Positions 51,092 to 60,722 are shown, numbered from the stretch's first letter. The stretch: DNA of 64,000 nucleotides from Metabacillus litoralis (GCF_003667825.1 NZ_CP033043.1:1365001-1429000); one strand, 5' to 3'. Notes: generated from the sequence alone by a model not told the origin. Made by a program: numbers and translations.

Positions 51092-51415
51092 TTATTCATC
51101 CACATCCAACAGGAAAATCCGTCCCTTAAACCCTCCTCGTTCATCAGCCTTTTGCTGACGGATAGCTTCTACTTCTTCAAAAACAGCCCCATGCACCTGC
51201 GCAAGACTACGGATAACTTCTAGCACATCTGCCAGCTCCTCGATGGCTTGTCCGTCAGTTAGTGCTTCTTGGTATTCGGCTATTTCTTCGGTTAATTTAA
51301 TTTTTAATTCATTTATGTAGTCCGTGTCACTCAATAGTTTTGTCCGACATTCCTTGCCAGATGCTTGAATCATTTGAGGAATTTTATCGCGAACGAGTTT
51401 ATTATAAATTTGCAT
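51092..51415 (-). CDS. MazG-like nucleoside triphosphate pyrophosphohydrolase
   Basis: This is a 107-residue protein with YNKLVRDKIPQMI at the start, the metal-binding pattern KLTEEIAEYQEAL (E-x2-E-x-type) and EELADVLEVI. These are the all-alpha NTP-PPase (MazG/phosphoribosyl-ATP pyrophosphohydrolase-like) features. I chose ATG 51415 because a GGGGGG ribosome site precedes it; the frame is open 29 codons further upstream with a hydrophobic, probably untranslated stretch. It hydrolyses nucleoside triphosphates to monophosphates plus pyrophosphate. It sits just ahead of the HNH gene. Confidence 0.85.
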   Translation of the reverse strand: MQIYNKLVRDKIPQMIQASGKECRTKLLSDTDYINELKIKLTEEIAEYQEALTDGQAIEELADVLEVIRSLAQVHGAVFEEVEAIRQQKADERGGFKGRIFLLDVDE

Positions 51416-51639
51416 AAGGCCCCCCTTTTTATGTAGATATTTACAGTTTAACATAGTGATCAAATAGCTTGAAAAGCAGATAAAAAGAACCATCCCTATC
51501 ATCGGAATGGTTCAAAATTGAATATCCTGGTTATCATTTATATACTCTAATATCACTTCAGGTTTGCGAGTTCCTCCAACGAGAATTCATTGGCTAACTT
51601 GTCTTTGTTCAAATCGGTAAGATTTAATTGCCGTTCGAT

Positions 51640-51775
51640 TACATCTCCAACACAAGCGTCTCCTCACGGTATGTTTTTCCAAAACCAACTGATAGGTTTA
51701 CACTTTGAAGGCCATGGACTGTCCAAATTCTCGTATCACTGTTTCCACCCATTGTCGTCGCCGAAAGAGGAACAG
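51640..51775 (-). pseudogene. Fragment of an M20-type peptidase gene, near-duplicate of the one at 61-62 kb
   Basis: On the minus strand the sequence reads TTMGGNSDTRIWTVHGLQSV and NLSVGFGKTYREETL, matching TTMGGSSDTRIWTGHGIQSA and the following residues of the peptidase at 61307-62700. A stretch of over 40 bases around 51720-51763 differs at only one or two positions from 61507-61550. The fragment has no start and soon meets stops. The 413-base gap between the MazG-like gene and the 317-residue gene otherwise holds no gene. Confidence 0.75.
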
Positions 51776-51828
51776 AAAGTTTCACCTTCCGCTTACTTTA
51801 ACTGTAATTTTGAAACCTCCTACATTAC

Positions 51829-52782
51829 TCACAAATTATGTAGATGTGGCATTTTTTGATGAATCCATTCTCTCAAGCTAGGTAGAAAATTATTTGCCGG
51901 TTTATCCTTAATTTCATTCGGCTTTTCAATTGAGACTTGATTCTTCTCCTTTAACTCCTGCAGTTTAGCTTCAAAATAATCTTCAGCTGAGGTTTTGAAA
52001 ATATCTAATTGTTGATGACTATCTTCCTGTAAAGGATCCAAAAATAGAGCAATTTGATCATATTTATCTATTTTTTCAAGTTTGTCTTTTTTTCGATAAA
52101 GCTCATGTTCCATTTCATTATAGTTAGAATATTTTTTCCGCCAATGATGTCCTGTCATAAAAAAAATAATTTTTTCAGTATCGTTATCAAAGTGTTTATT
52201 AATTGTATAGATTAAGTTATTTCGTTTTGTAAGAACTTGACTAAAAATTGCATGGTTTACGTAGACTCCTGTAAGTACCTCATGATTTGTAGTAAAATGT
52301 GTTGTTACGAAATCAGCCTTCTTTAACTCTTCTTTTATCTCCCTATCTTTCCAAGCTGAATAATGGCCTGGGTAAGTTGAAGTAGAGTAGTTCAAATAAT
52401 TAACCTGTTTCTTCAAGTAATTATTGACAATGGCAAGTAATAGTTCCTTGTCCCTTAAAGAAAGGATAATATCTTTTTGATAATCAGTGATTTCACCATT
52501 ATTCTTTTCATAATAAGTTCTTTTTCCAACTATCACCTCAAAATCACAATATAAGTCATAGCATGCAAGTAACCATGTCAAAATTTCAGCCTTGTCTTCA
52601 ACCGGATGATTGGATTTTGCTATATTATCTTCTCTTACTGATGTACCAAACATTAGTACATTCCAAGTATCTCTTAGCCAGTTCATACCAGCAGGGCTAT
52701 CTCCAAAGAAAAAACGCTTTGCCAATACTTCGGCATCAACCCAGTTGTATTTTTTAATAATATAATCTTGTTCATTTACCAA
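51829..52782 (-). CDS. Unrecognised protein next to a GmrSD-like gene
   Basis: This is a 317-residue protein starting with TTG after GGGGTGG, 52 bases downstream of the DUF262 gene in the same direction. It is mostly helical, with clusters of aromatic residues (NWLRDTWNVLMFG; FVTTHFTTNHEVLTG; FFMTGHHWRKKYSNYNEME) and a charged C-terminus. I see no P-loop, nuclease or methyltransferase motif. Being the second gene of a two-gene unit with a GmrSD-like protein, it may be a partner or regulator. I do not recognise the family. Confidence 0.65.
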   Translation of the reverse strand: MVNEQDYIIKKYNWVDAEVLAKRFFFGDSPAGMNWLRDTWNVLMFGTSVREDNIAKSNHPVEDKAEILTWLLACYDLYCDFEVIVGKRTYYEKNNGEITDYQKDIILSLRDKELLLAIVNNYLKKQVNYLNYSTSTYPGHYSAWKDREIKEELKKADFVTTHFTTNHEVLTGVYVNHAIFSQVLTKRNNLIYTINKHFDNDTEKIIFFMTGHHWRKKYSNYNEMEHELYRKKDKLEKIDKYDQIALFLDPLQEDSHQQLDIFKTSAEDYFEAKLQELKEKNQVSIEKPNEIKDKPANNFLPSLREWIHQKMPHLHNL

Positions 52783-52834
52783 TTATGCCACCCCAGAAAA
52801 GTATATCGTTGTATATTTCTAATTGTGCTACTAA

Positions 52835-54655
52835 TTATTCCAAGGATCCACCAAATCCTGCTATTACATCTTCTCCATTTAGGTTAGAAATAGGTTTTGA
52901 CATTGCTTCGCTAATCAATCCTAATAATGATTTAGCACGTTTTATAAAGAATTCATCAAAGTTATCGTTTCTCAAATCATTTACGTCGATTTTATGAGTT
53001 TTAATATAATGATCAAGATTAGTGCGATCAACATGATTACTTTTTTCAATTTTCATTAGATATTCACTCGGTGCATTCCCACCTATAATACGGTTTGTTC
53101 TTGCGAATAATGGCGTTTTATTTACGATTGAGTTCCATTTGTTTTTATTAAATTGCTTCGCTTCACAATAAGATCGAGGGAATATATGATGAATATCTGT
53201 ATTTTCATCTAAATAAACTGTAAAATCCATTGCACTACCACTAATAAAATCTAGACATCCTTCTTTTAAAATTAATGCCATAACACCCTTATACGCCGCA
53301 CTTAATCTGGTTTGTAGTGATAATAATCTCGTAGGTTGGAAATACGCTCTTTGTACAGTATCTGGTTCATTACCACCATTAATCCAATCTATCATTCCAC
53401 CTACATCATTAGCATACCTAGTTTCATTAGCACCACCATACATTTCACCGAATACTCCACACCAATACCAAGTTGAGATTTTTTCTTTTATGGTACTATC
53501 TTGTGTTCTAGTTTTTAATATGGAGAATATAACTGCCAATGGTATTAACTGTGTACTATAAGGTAGATCTCTCGCAGAAAAGATTCGTTGTTCTTTTAAA
53601 AAGCTGGCTGCTTGAATAAAACCCTCAGTTAATTCATCAGCATATTGCTGATACTCAGATAAAGATAGTTTTAATACATCTTTTTTCTTGCAACTAATGG
53701 CTTCTCCACCATTTACTTTAATGTAAAATCGATGCAGTAGTGTTATTGCAGTTAAAAAGTCCGTTGATGACACTACTGACAATATCGCTTCTTTTTGGTT
53801 TGAGACTGATAAAGCTGACTTTTCAATTAATTTCTTGTATCGTTTCTCCCAGTCTTTTCTTAGTTCAAAGTTATCAGCAGCAAAAGTTGCTGTTATTAGC
53901 TCGAACACAGTCAAGGAGACTCCACCAGTATTTACATTTTCAAAAACTTGGCATACCGCTTCCTTCGGGGTATCTTTGCTCAATGTGATAACCGGAACTT
54001 TATAACTTTGAATAGGAACTAGTATATCTGCAAAAAATTGCGCATACTTTGCTAAAATTATTGGATCATAGTTATAGCATTTTTGATATTCATTCATCCA
54101 CATTTGAGATTCGATAGGATCGTACACTATATTTAGAGGGAACATATTGTTTTGGCATTCATTTTCTCTAGTACTTAAATTAAGTTCGATGTCTCGTCCA
54201 AAATTAGAACGCACAATTTTATCTTCAGGTACTGAAATAATTGCATCAACTCGATCTGTTGTACTATTTAAACAACGTTCAATGTCCAAATAATAAAATC
54301 GACTTATTTCTTTATTTTTATCTGTTCTCGTTAAGACTGCCTGTCTGGAGAACAATGCATTAAAGATAGATGTCATTCTTTGTTGTCCATCAAGAACTAA
54401 TACTTCAGGATTATTTACAGCTGTTGCACCGGTAAAAGAACGATATTTAAATCGTACATTTCCATTTTCACTATATTCTAAAAACATTAATGCCCCAACT
54501 GGATATGAATTAGAGATACTCGCTATTAAGGCTTTAATTCGATTATCATCCCAAACCCAACCTCGTTGGAAATCAGGTAATTGAATGATCCCTTTTTCAA
54601 TAGAACGTAATATTTCAGAAACTGGTGTATCATTGGATTTAAACGTGCTCCCCAT
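52835..54655 (-). CDS. DUF262/DUF1524 protein (GmrSD-like restriction enzyme)
   Basis: This is a 606-residue protein. The N-terminal DUF262 domain carries IQLPDFQRGWVWDDNRIKAL and LVLDGQQRMTSIFNALFS, the motifs of the GmrS/ParB-like NTPase fold. The C-terminal part has an HNH-type DUF1524 motif, DIHHIFPRSYCEAKQFNK, and NKTPLFARTNRIIGG. This is the fused layout of GmrSD-family type IV restriction enzymes, which cleave modified phage DNA, and of related systems such as BrxU. The start is ATG 54655 after AGGAGGG. All key residues appear present. The modified base it recognises cannot be told. Confidence 0.9.
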   Translation of the reverse strand: MGSTFKSNDTPVSEILRSIEKGIIQLPDFQRGWVWDDNRIKALIASISNSYPVGALMFLEYSENGNVRFKYRSFTGATAVNNPEVLVLDGQQRMTSIFNALFSRQAVLTRTDKNKEISRFYYLDIERCLNSTTDRVDAIISVPEDKIVRSNFGRDIELNLSTRENECQNNMFPLNIVYDPIESQMWMNEYQKCYNYDPIILAKYAQFFADILVPIQSYKVPVITLSKDTPKEAVCQVFENVNTGGVSLTVFELITATFAADNFELRKDWEKRYKKLIEKSALSVSNQKEAILSVVSSTDFLTAITLLHRFYIKVNGGEAISCKKKDVLKLSLSEYQQYADELTEGFIQAASFLKEQRIFSARDLPYSTQLIPLAVIFSILKTRTQDSTIKEKISTWYWCGVFGEMYGGANETRYANDVGGMIDWINGGNEPDTVQRAYFQPTRLLSLQTRLSAAYKGVMALILKEGCLDFISGSAMDFTVYLDENTDIHHIFPRSYCEAKQFNKNKWNSIVNKTPLFARTNRIIGGNAPSEYLMKIEKSNHVDRTNLDHYIKTHKIDVNDLRNDNFDEFFIKRAKSLLGLISEAMSKPISNLNGEDVIAGFGGSLE

Positions 54656-55059
54656 GAGAACCCTCCTCCATAACTTTTATGTTTATCAAACTTCATTATT
54701 ATATAAGCTACCCTCATCTATCTTTGCATAACTCTTATTTTTATTCAATTGTAACCAAACATAAAATCAGAACAGTGATACTTAGTGTTGAAATTTACTT
54801 TTCCACAAAAATACGGAAGCTCTAAATAGATCCGGCAAGGATTATTCCTTATGACAAATTACTGGTGGTGATGGCTAGCATCATTACTTAAAACTTAAAA
54901 CAAACTCAATTACGTATCTTCATCCATAGCAACTGTAATGTATAAATATTGAAGAGGACTGGATCTAAATAAGAGTGCTGATTGCATCGCACCTTTTCTA
55001 CAAATATTTTAACTTAATTATATCAAAGTTTTTAACTACTGGTATATTCACCCATTTTT
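54656..55059. other. Intergenic region before the tandem-helicase terminator
   Basis: AT-rich spacer of about 400 bases that should hold the promoter of the DUF262 gene. I recognise no RNA gene or reading frame with a ribosome site. Confidence 0.35.
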
Positions 55060-55091
55060 TTTTAAAAAACCACTGAAAAATTCCAGTGGTT
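55060..55091 (-). terminator. Terminator after the tandem-helicase operon
   Basis: AACCACTG (55068-55075) and CAGTGGTT (55084-55091) form a perfect 8-base-pair stem followed by six T residues on the minus strand, 54 bases after the helicase stop codon. It separates this unit from the DUF262 unit. Confidence 0.8.
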
Positions 55092-55144
55092 AAGGTATTT
55101 GGTCTTAAATACGTGTCTTACAACTACTTTACTTTGGGACTCTA

Positions 55145-57811
55145 CTAAACTTCCATCTTCACTTCAGCAGTAGTGAGAATATTTTCTATCAATTCAATCC
55201 CTCCACCTTTATCTAGTGTCTCATTATTACGCTCACAGATTGATAAGTGTGTACAGTTAGGACATCCATTAGCACAACCGCAAGCTTTTAGGATACCGAG
55301 AGCTTTTTTAAGGATATGGAATAGTCTTTCTGATACAGTTTGCATGATACCAGCACCACCGCCACTTGTTTCATAACATACAATAGTTGGAATGGAGTTA
55401 AATTCCTTAAGGTTAGAGGAAGACAATAATGAGAAATCACTTAATGAGCATTTAACACCTGTAGGAATAGCCGAAGCTAATGCATGTTCGACAACATGTA
55501 GAGCTCCATCATATTGTTGAATTTCAGGAAACTGTATCCAAACTCCTTCTGTAAAATATTTAACAGGATACATATTATTCTCCTCAATAAGCTCAGAGGA
55601 TCCCCCGCCGAATAAATTTACTCTCTTATACCCCCATAGTCTTCTTGTTATTTCAAGCTTTCCTCTTCCTATCTCTAATAGTTTATTACTATTATCTCTT
55701 TGCACTTCTTCAACAATATAAATTGAATCATTTATTTGGGCTCTTGTCGTATAATCTGCCTTAAATGGTATAGCAATTATTTCATTTTTGCTTGGAAGTA
55801 TTCGGTTTACTTTATATGTTCGCTGGTTGTATAGGAACACTGCGCCATAATGATAATCTCTTAGTAATGATTTTTCATCAACACCCTCAAATAGAATCTC
55901 TCTATTGGTACCTTGTTGACTTATAACATCATATACTTTACTACTACTTAATAGATTATTATACTTAAGTTCCTGTGTACTCAGTTCCCATGTCCCTCTA
56001 CTTACTTCCACCATTTTGGTTTCAAAACCTTCAGCCTTTCGCGCTGCAGATACTTTAAATAAACTATGGGCTGATGCCAGCTTCCCATTAAGTTCATGTG
56101 CTGCATATTGCATATGCTCTGCTACAATATTGGCATTTGCAATGTCTATGGTAACTTGCTCTGCTTCACGTTCCATAAATTCTATAGGATTAGCTGCATA
56201 ATACTGTTCTAGAGGATCTTCCTGGAAGATTTGAATGACAAGGCCAGGACCTTTCCTTCCTACTCTCCCTGCTTGCTGAAGAAAACTAGCTTTACTCCCA
56301 GCATATCCTATCATAATACAAAGGTCTAAATCGCCAATATCAATTCCCATTTCTAGTGCAGATGTTGAAACAATACCTACTAATTCACCCTTTTTAATCT
56401 TATCCATAAGCTCTTGCTTTTTATATGCATTTAACTGAGCATGGAAAGGAGAAAATAATTCTGTTGGTATATCTTCCCTACTCTCAAGTACTTCACCTAA
56501 TTTAGATTTTATTGCATTATTTAATTCAAAACTTCCTGTAGCAGTTGCTTTTCTATTTCCATAAAAAATTATTGTTTTTGGGAGCTTCTTATAAGTTCCA
56601 GCAAGTGTCCTTAAGATTTCAATGGCTTCTGAGATGGGAGCTCTTCTTGTTCGATTCTCTGACTCTTGTTCTAGCTTCCCTGGATTCCAAAGCAATATTT
56701 CTCTTTTATATGCTGGACTACCATCCCTTTCAATCAAGTGGAAACCTTTTACTCCTTTTAACCCAGTAATTTCTTCAGCCAATTCTTTTGGATTCCCAAT
56801 TGACGCTGAGCAAGATATAAATTGAACATTTGTCCCGAGTGCTTTACACAAAGACCTTAAGCGCCTTAGTAACATAGCCACTTTAGAACCTAATACACCA
56901 TTGTAGGCATGCAGTTCATCTACAATCACATATTTGAGATTTCCAAAGAATCTAATGTAATCTTTTTTTCTTTTAAAATGAACAGCACCTTGAAGGATAA
57001 AGTGTAAATAATGAACATTTGTTAACCAATATCTAGCAGATTGATATGTTAATTCTTTTACAGAGTCAGATTTCCCACCTTCAAGTACTCCTACTCCAAT
57101 TTTCTTATCTCCTATATGAAGAGTCTTGTACCCAAAGGAAGAGTTCTCGTTAGTAACGTGATCATCAAACATATCCAGCGATTGAAGTTGGTCTCTCGTT
57201 AATGCTTTTAATGGTGAAAGGTAGAGAACAGTAGAATCCGCATCTTTTAAAAGTGTTTCAAGAGCAGGAATTGTATAAACCAGTGATTTACCTGATGCGG
57301 TTCCTGTGGTTATAACAACATTTTCTCCACTTCTTACTTTGTTAATCGCTTCAGCTTGGTGAGAATATAGCCTCTCAATACCCTTCTTTTTTAATTTACT
57401 AGAAAGTTCATTTGTAAGTGGAAAATCCAAATCACCAAACTCTGCCGCTTTTCGTGGAACAGAATACTGTTCTACACTTGCACTGACCTTTCCACTTACT
57501 GTTTTTATCTTGGCTACTATATCTTCAATAGGAGTTTCTTTAAAAGATAACGTTTCTCTACGATTATCTAGTAACAGCTCTTTTTCTTCAGGGGTAAGAA
57601 ACATTTCATTTATCATCGATTCACAATTTTGACAGTATACTCCATCTTCTAAGTTAAGGTGAATTGCTTCTATCCAATTATCTACGTGAATGCCGTTTGA
57701 AGGTTGTCTTATTTCTCTTTTATATGAATTCCCTTTGAACTTTTTACTAATCTGAAAGAAATAGACTTGTTTTTTCTTAGTCGTAAGACAGTCTTGACAT
57801 ACTAAAGGCAT
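55145..57811 (-). CDS. Second DUF1998-type DEAD/DEAH helicase of a tandem pair
   Basis: This is an 888-residue SF2 helicase. An N-terminal zinc-ribbon-like region carries CQDC and CQNC. The core has motif I ITTGTASGKSLVYTIP (about residue 170), motif II VIVDELHAYNGV, SCSASIGNP, STSALEMGIDIGDLDL and QQAGRVGRKGPG. The C-terminal DUF1998 domain ends in clustered cysteines (KACGCANGCPNCTHLSIC). This is the MrfA/YprA-like layout. Compared with B. subtilis MrfA (about 750 residues) it has an extra zinc region at the front. It overlaps the upstream paralogue by 10 bases, so the two are coupled. Confidence 0.88.
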   Translation of the reverse strand: MPLVCQDCLTTKKKQVYFFQISKKFKGNSYKREIRQPSNGIHVDNWIEAIHLNLEDGVYCQNCESMINEMFLTPEEKELLLDNRRETLSFKETPIEDIVAKIKTVSGKVSASVEQYSVPRKAAEFGDLDFPLTNELSSKLKKKGIERLYSHQAEAINKVRSGENVVITTGTASGKSLVYTIPALETLLKDADSTVLYLSPLKALTRDQLQSLDMFDDHVTNENSSFGYKTLHIGDKKIGVGVLEGGKSDSVKELTYQSARYWLTNVHYLHFILQGAVHFKRKKDYIRFFGNLKYVIVDELHAYNGVLGSKVAMLLRRLRSLCKALGTNVQFISCSASIGNPKELAEEITGLKGVKGFHLIERDGSPAYKREILLWNPGKLEQESENRTRRAPISEAIEILRTLAGTYKKLPKTIIFYGNRKATATGSFELNNAIKSKLGEVLESREDIPTELFSPFHAQLNAYKKQELMDKIKKGELVGIVSTSALEMGIDIGDLDLCIMIGYAGSKASFLQQAGRVGRKGPGLVIQIFQEDPLEQYYAANPIEFMEREAEQVTIDIANANIVAEHMQYAAHELNGKLASAHSLFKVSAARKAEGFETKMVEVSRGTWELSTQELKYNNLLSSSKVYDVISQQGTNREILFEGVDEKSLLRDYHYGAVFLYNQRTYKVNRILPSKNEIIAIPFKADYTTRAQINDSIYIVEEVQRDNSNKLLEIGRGKLEITRRLWGYKRVNLFGGGSSELIEENNMYPVKYFTEGVWIQFPEIQQYDGALHVVEHALASAIPTGVKCSLSDFSLLSSSNLKEFNSIPTIVCYETSGGGAGIMQTVSERLFHILKKALGILKACGCANGCPNCTHLSICERNNETLDKGGGIELIENILTTAEVKMEV

Positions 57812-60504
57812 TGTTCTACCTCATCTCTTTGTTGAGATTCAATGGTCTCAGAGATTAACTTGAGTACCTTATGTCCACCATTTTTAGATAAATCACCATT
57901 ATCTTTACCAGGATATTGGATGCAAGAAGGACACCCGCCTTTACAAGAACAGTTTTCCAGTAACTGGAGTGCACTTTTAGTAATCCGATCAAGGTTATCA
58001 CCAATTGCCTTTGTAACTCCCATTCCTCCTGAGAGGTTACCATAAAAGCCAATGACTGGCATGTTATCAAAACTTGAAATTGATAAACCTGAAAAACTAG
58101 AAATATCCTTTCCATCACAAATTACTGTATCTGGTATAACAGAAAGTAAAACATGTTCGGCTGCACGAACAGAGCCATCAAGTTTTTCAGTTGTTAAATC
58201 ATCTCCCAGATAATCCTCCAAATGTTGAATTACTTGTCTGGACAACTGGAACCATACCCCTTCGGAATTAAAATCTGATGATAAGGGAATTTCGAGATTT
58301 TGAGTTTCTTGCACACGTGAATTAAAGTATGATTTTATGTACCCAAAGACACTTCTTTTAATATTCAATACACCCGTGGATAACGTTAGATTCGTTAACA
58401 AATCCTCAGAGGAAAAATTCTCTGTTATTGTGATTGAATCCTTAAATATCGACTGAGTGTAGTACTCAACTTCTCCGGTTAACGGTTGTACCAATATTTC
58501 TAGTGATTTTCGATTAATACTATCTACGCGGTAGCCTTTCTCATTTGCATTCCAATAGATTGCTCTTTCATGGAAATCACGAAGCGCAGTCCATTCATCG
58601 ACTCCCTCTAATACTACTTCGCGATTTCTCGTTGATACGACTTTATAGCTTCTAGATGTACCGGAGCGTAAACTGCATCTATCTGTTAGTTCTTCAGTCA
58701 GATCCTCAAGTTCACTTATAATACTTTCTGCTTTGGCAGAATCACTTTCAAACATAAGTAAATCCTCTACATGTAGTCTTCTACCTAGCTCTTCCTGAAG
58801 GTAAGTTAAATGTCTCTTTAATAACTCTTTATTTTTAGGATCAATCCTAACCACTTCGGGTGGCTTCTCAAGGAACAATTGTGGGTTTTGCATATAATAT
58901 TGTTGAAGCGGCTCATCTTCCAAAATCATTACAGAAATCCCTTCACCTTTACGGCCAACTCGTCCAATTTGTTGAGAAAAAGCTGCTTTACTTCCTGGAT
59001 AACCAATTAGGATAGCGAAACTAAGATCACCAATATCAATTCCAACTTCTAAAGCGTTAGTTGCAATAACTAGGTGGACATCACTCTTTTTAATCGCATT
59101 AATAACTTGCTTTCTTTCATCTACTGCTAGCATTCCATTATAAAAGGCTGCAAGTTGGACTCCGCTAACACTTTCTTTTTTCAAACGTAACCTCTTTCTC
59201 AATACATCCTTCATTGATTTTGATGTCACTTTTCCTTGTAGACGTGACCCTTGGAACAGAATGGTTCGAATGACTTTCTCATTATGTACAAGTACTTCTT
59301 CAGCTATTGCTAAAGCATCTGAAATAGGTGCTTTTCTCTCACCTGTATCCAAGGTTGCACCAGGGTTCCAAAATATTACACTTTGTTTTCTTTTCGCTGA
59401 ACCATCGTTATCAATTAGTTCGAAATCATCCTTTCCTGTAAGTTCTTGTGCTAATCGATCCGGTTTGTCTATAGTTGCTGAACATAAGATAAATTGAATA
59501 TTTGGATTACCTAATTCCTCACATATTCTTCGTAAACGACGTAAAACTAGAGAAACATGGCTTCCGAAGGCTCCACGATACAAATGCATCTCATCAATAA
59601 CTAGATACTTTAGATTTTTCAGCAAATTAACAATATCTCTAGCTGATTGGTTATTCCCTTGAACTTGCTTTAACAAGGAGTGATGAATCATATCTGGGTT
59701 GGTGAATAGAATTCTTCCATTTTTTAATAATCTTTTTCTTGAACCAAGTTGTGTATCTCCATCAAGTCTTCCATATGGTATAAACGTAGAACCTAGCTTT
59801 ATTGTCCGCTCAAACCATTCGTCTTGGTCGCCGTCAACATCATTTACCTCTGCCTCTGTCCACCTGTATAGCTGTTCAACTTGATCATCTGCTAGGGCTT
59901 TTGTTGGAAAAATATATAAAGCCCTTGCATTTGAATCTTCTAGTAAACCATGTAATATTGGTAGGTTATAAGAAAGTGTTTTCCCAGATGCTGTTTGTGT
60001 AACAAGGACTACATCCTTCTCTTTTCTAACCGCGTTGTATGTATCTGATTGGTGAGTAAATAGAGATTGAATTCCCATTCGGTCAAGTGCATTACGTAAA
60101 CTTTCTGGTAATTCTCCATCAATCTCTCCGAAAGTTGGATCTGATTCTTCTAGATTGTGAATAAATAGCTCAGCTCTTTCCTTTTGGCTTAACATTTCTA
60201 ACTTTTCAACAATCACACTTGAGTTAAATTCGGTTGAACTGATTCCAGGTATTCTATTATCTAGTAAAACTTCTCTTTCTAAAGGATCAAGTTCAATTTC
60301 GTTTTGACAAGTAGGACAAAATACACCATCCATTTTGTCTCTCATCCAACTCGTTGCTTCATCAATATTATTCCAACTCTCTGGCTTTAAAGCTGAACCA
60401 ATTTTATACTCTACTAATCTATATTCTCCACTAGCTAAAACTCTTGTACTATATTGATACCCTTTTAATAACGAATTGCAGCTACCACATTGTAAATAGG
60501 CCAT
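57802..60504 (-). CDS. First DUF1998-type DEAD/DEAH helicase of a tandem pair
   Basis: This is a 900-residue paralogue of the downstream helicase. It begins with a zinc-ribbon-like pair (CGSC near residue 6, CPTC near 63). Motif I is VTQTASGKTLSYNLPI, motif II YLVIDEMHLYRGA, then LCSATIDKPD, ATNALEVGIDIGDLSF and QQIGRVGRKGEG. The DUF1998 end has the cysteine cluster NCSCKGGCPSCIQYPG. Both proteins keep their helicase motifs, so neither looks decayed. A pair of MrfA-like helicases may act as a heterodimer in DNA repair or phage defence; the location between restriction genes favours defence. Confidence 0.88.
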   Translation of the reverse strand: MAYLQCGSCNSLLKGYQYSTRVLASGEYRLVEYKIGSALKPESWNNIDEATSWMRDKMDGVFCPTCQNEIELDPLEREVLLDNRIPGISSTEFNSSVIVEKLEMLSQKERAELFIHNLEESDPTFGEIDGELPESLRNALDRMGIQSLFTHQSDTYNAVRKEKDVVLVTQTASGKTLSYNLPILHGLLEDSNARALYIFPTKALADDQVEQLYRWTEAEVNDVDGDQDEWFERTIKLGSTFIPYGRLDGDTQLGSRKRLLKNGRILFTNPDMIHHSLLKQVQGNNQSARDIVNLLKNLKYLVIDEMHLYRGAFGSHVSLVLRRLRRICEELGNPNIQFILCSATIDKPDRLAQELTGKDDFELIDNDGSAKRKQSVIFWNPGATLDTGERKAPISDALAIAEEVLVHNEKVIRTILFQGSRLQGKVTSKSMKDVLRKRLRLKKESVSGVQLAAFYNGMLAVDERKQVINAIKKSDVHLVIATNALEVGIDIGDLSFAILIGYPGSKAAFSQQIGRVGRKGEGISVMILEDEPLQQYYMQNPQLFLEKPPEVVRIDPKNKELLKRHLTYLQEELGRRLHVEDLLMFESDSAKAESIISELEDLTEELTDRCSLRSGTSRSYKVVSTRNREVVLEGVDEWTALRDFHERAIYWNANEKGYRVDSINRKSLEILVQPLTGEVEYYTQSIFKDSITITENFSSEDLLTNLTLSTGVLNIKRSVFGYIKSYFNSRVQETQNLEIPLSSDFNSEGVWFQLSRQVIQHLEDYLGDDLTTEKLDGSVRAAEHVLLSVIPDTVICDGKDISSFSGLSISSFDNMPVIGFYGNLSGGMGVTKAIGDNLDRITKSALQLLENCSCKGGCPSCIQYPGKDNGDLSKNGGHKVLKLISETIESQQRDEVEQCL

Positions 60505-60539
60505 TTCTTTTCCTCCTAATAGCTGATGTTAAGGCTTCC

Positions 60540-60722
60540 TTATACACAAAAAAAATTCTTTGTATTTATATCATTCTCATATAAAAAAGTGATGGTTGAG
60601 TCTAGGTAATTAAAATCTTTTTTAGAAAGTGGCAATTCCCCAATTAAGCTGTACTTAGGAATTTGTTCAACTAATATTTCATTCATTGATTTGAGTGAGT
60701 TATTTTCTGTAAATAAGTTCAT
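60540..60722 (-). CDS. Small unrecognised protein preceding the tandem helicases
   Basis: This is a 60-residue protein beginning MNLFTENNSLKSMNEI and containing KYSLIGELPLSKKDFNYLD. I chose the ATG at 60722 because AGGTGGAG lies 5-6 bases ahead; the frame is open 23 codons upstream without support. It is 35 bases before the first helicase gene in the same direction and so is probably cotranscribed. It is acidic and has no recognisable domain. Confidence 0.55.
   Translation of the reverse strand: MNLFTENNSLKSMNEILVEQIPKYSLIGELPLSKKDFNYLDSTITFLYENDINTKNFFCV

Noticed and set aside
51590..51859. Plus-strand reading frame of 89 codons
   Set aside because: It is the antisense of the peptidase fragment; a similar antisense frame occurs opposite the peptidase at 61.4-61.7 kb.
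55145..57811. DUF1998 helicase as the BrxHII of the BREX-like operon
   Set aside because: It lies more than 10 kb away in a separate transcription unit with its own terminator, and the BREX-like operon already contains a helicase.
55145..60504. Tandem helicases as a DISARM system
   Set aside because: DISARM needs a methyltransferase and a DrmC PLD protein nearby. None is adjacent, and both proteins here are full helicases, not a DrmA plus a DUF1998-only DrmB.
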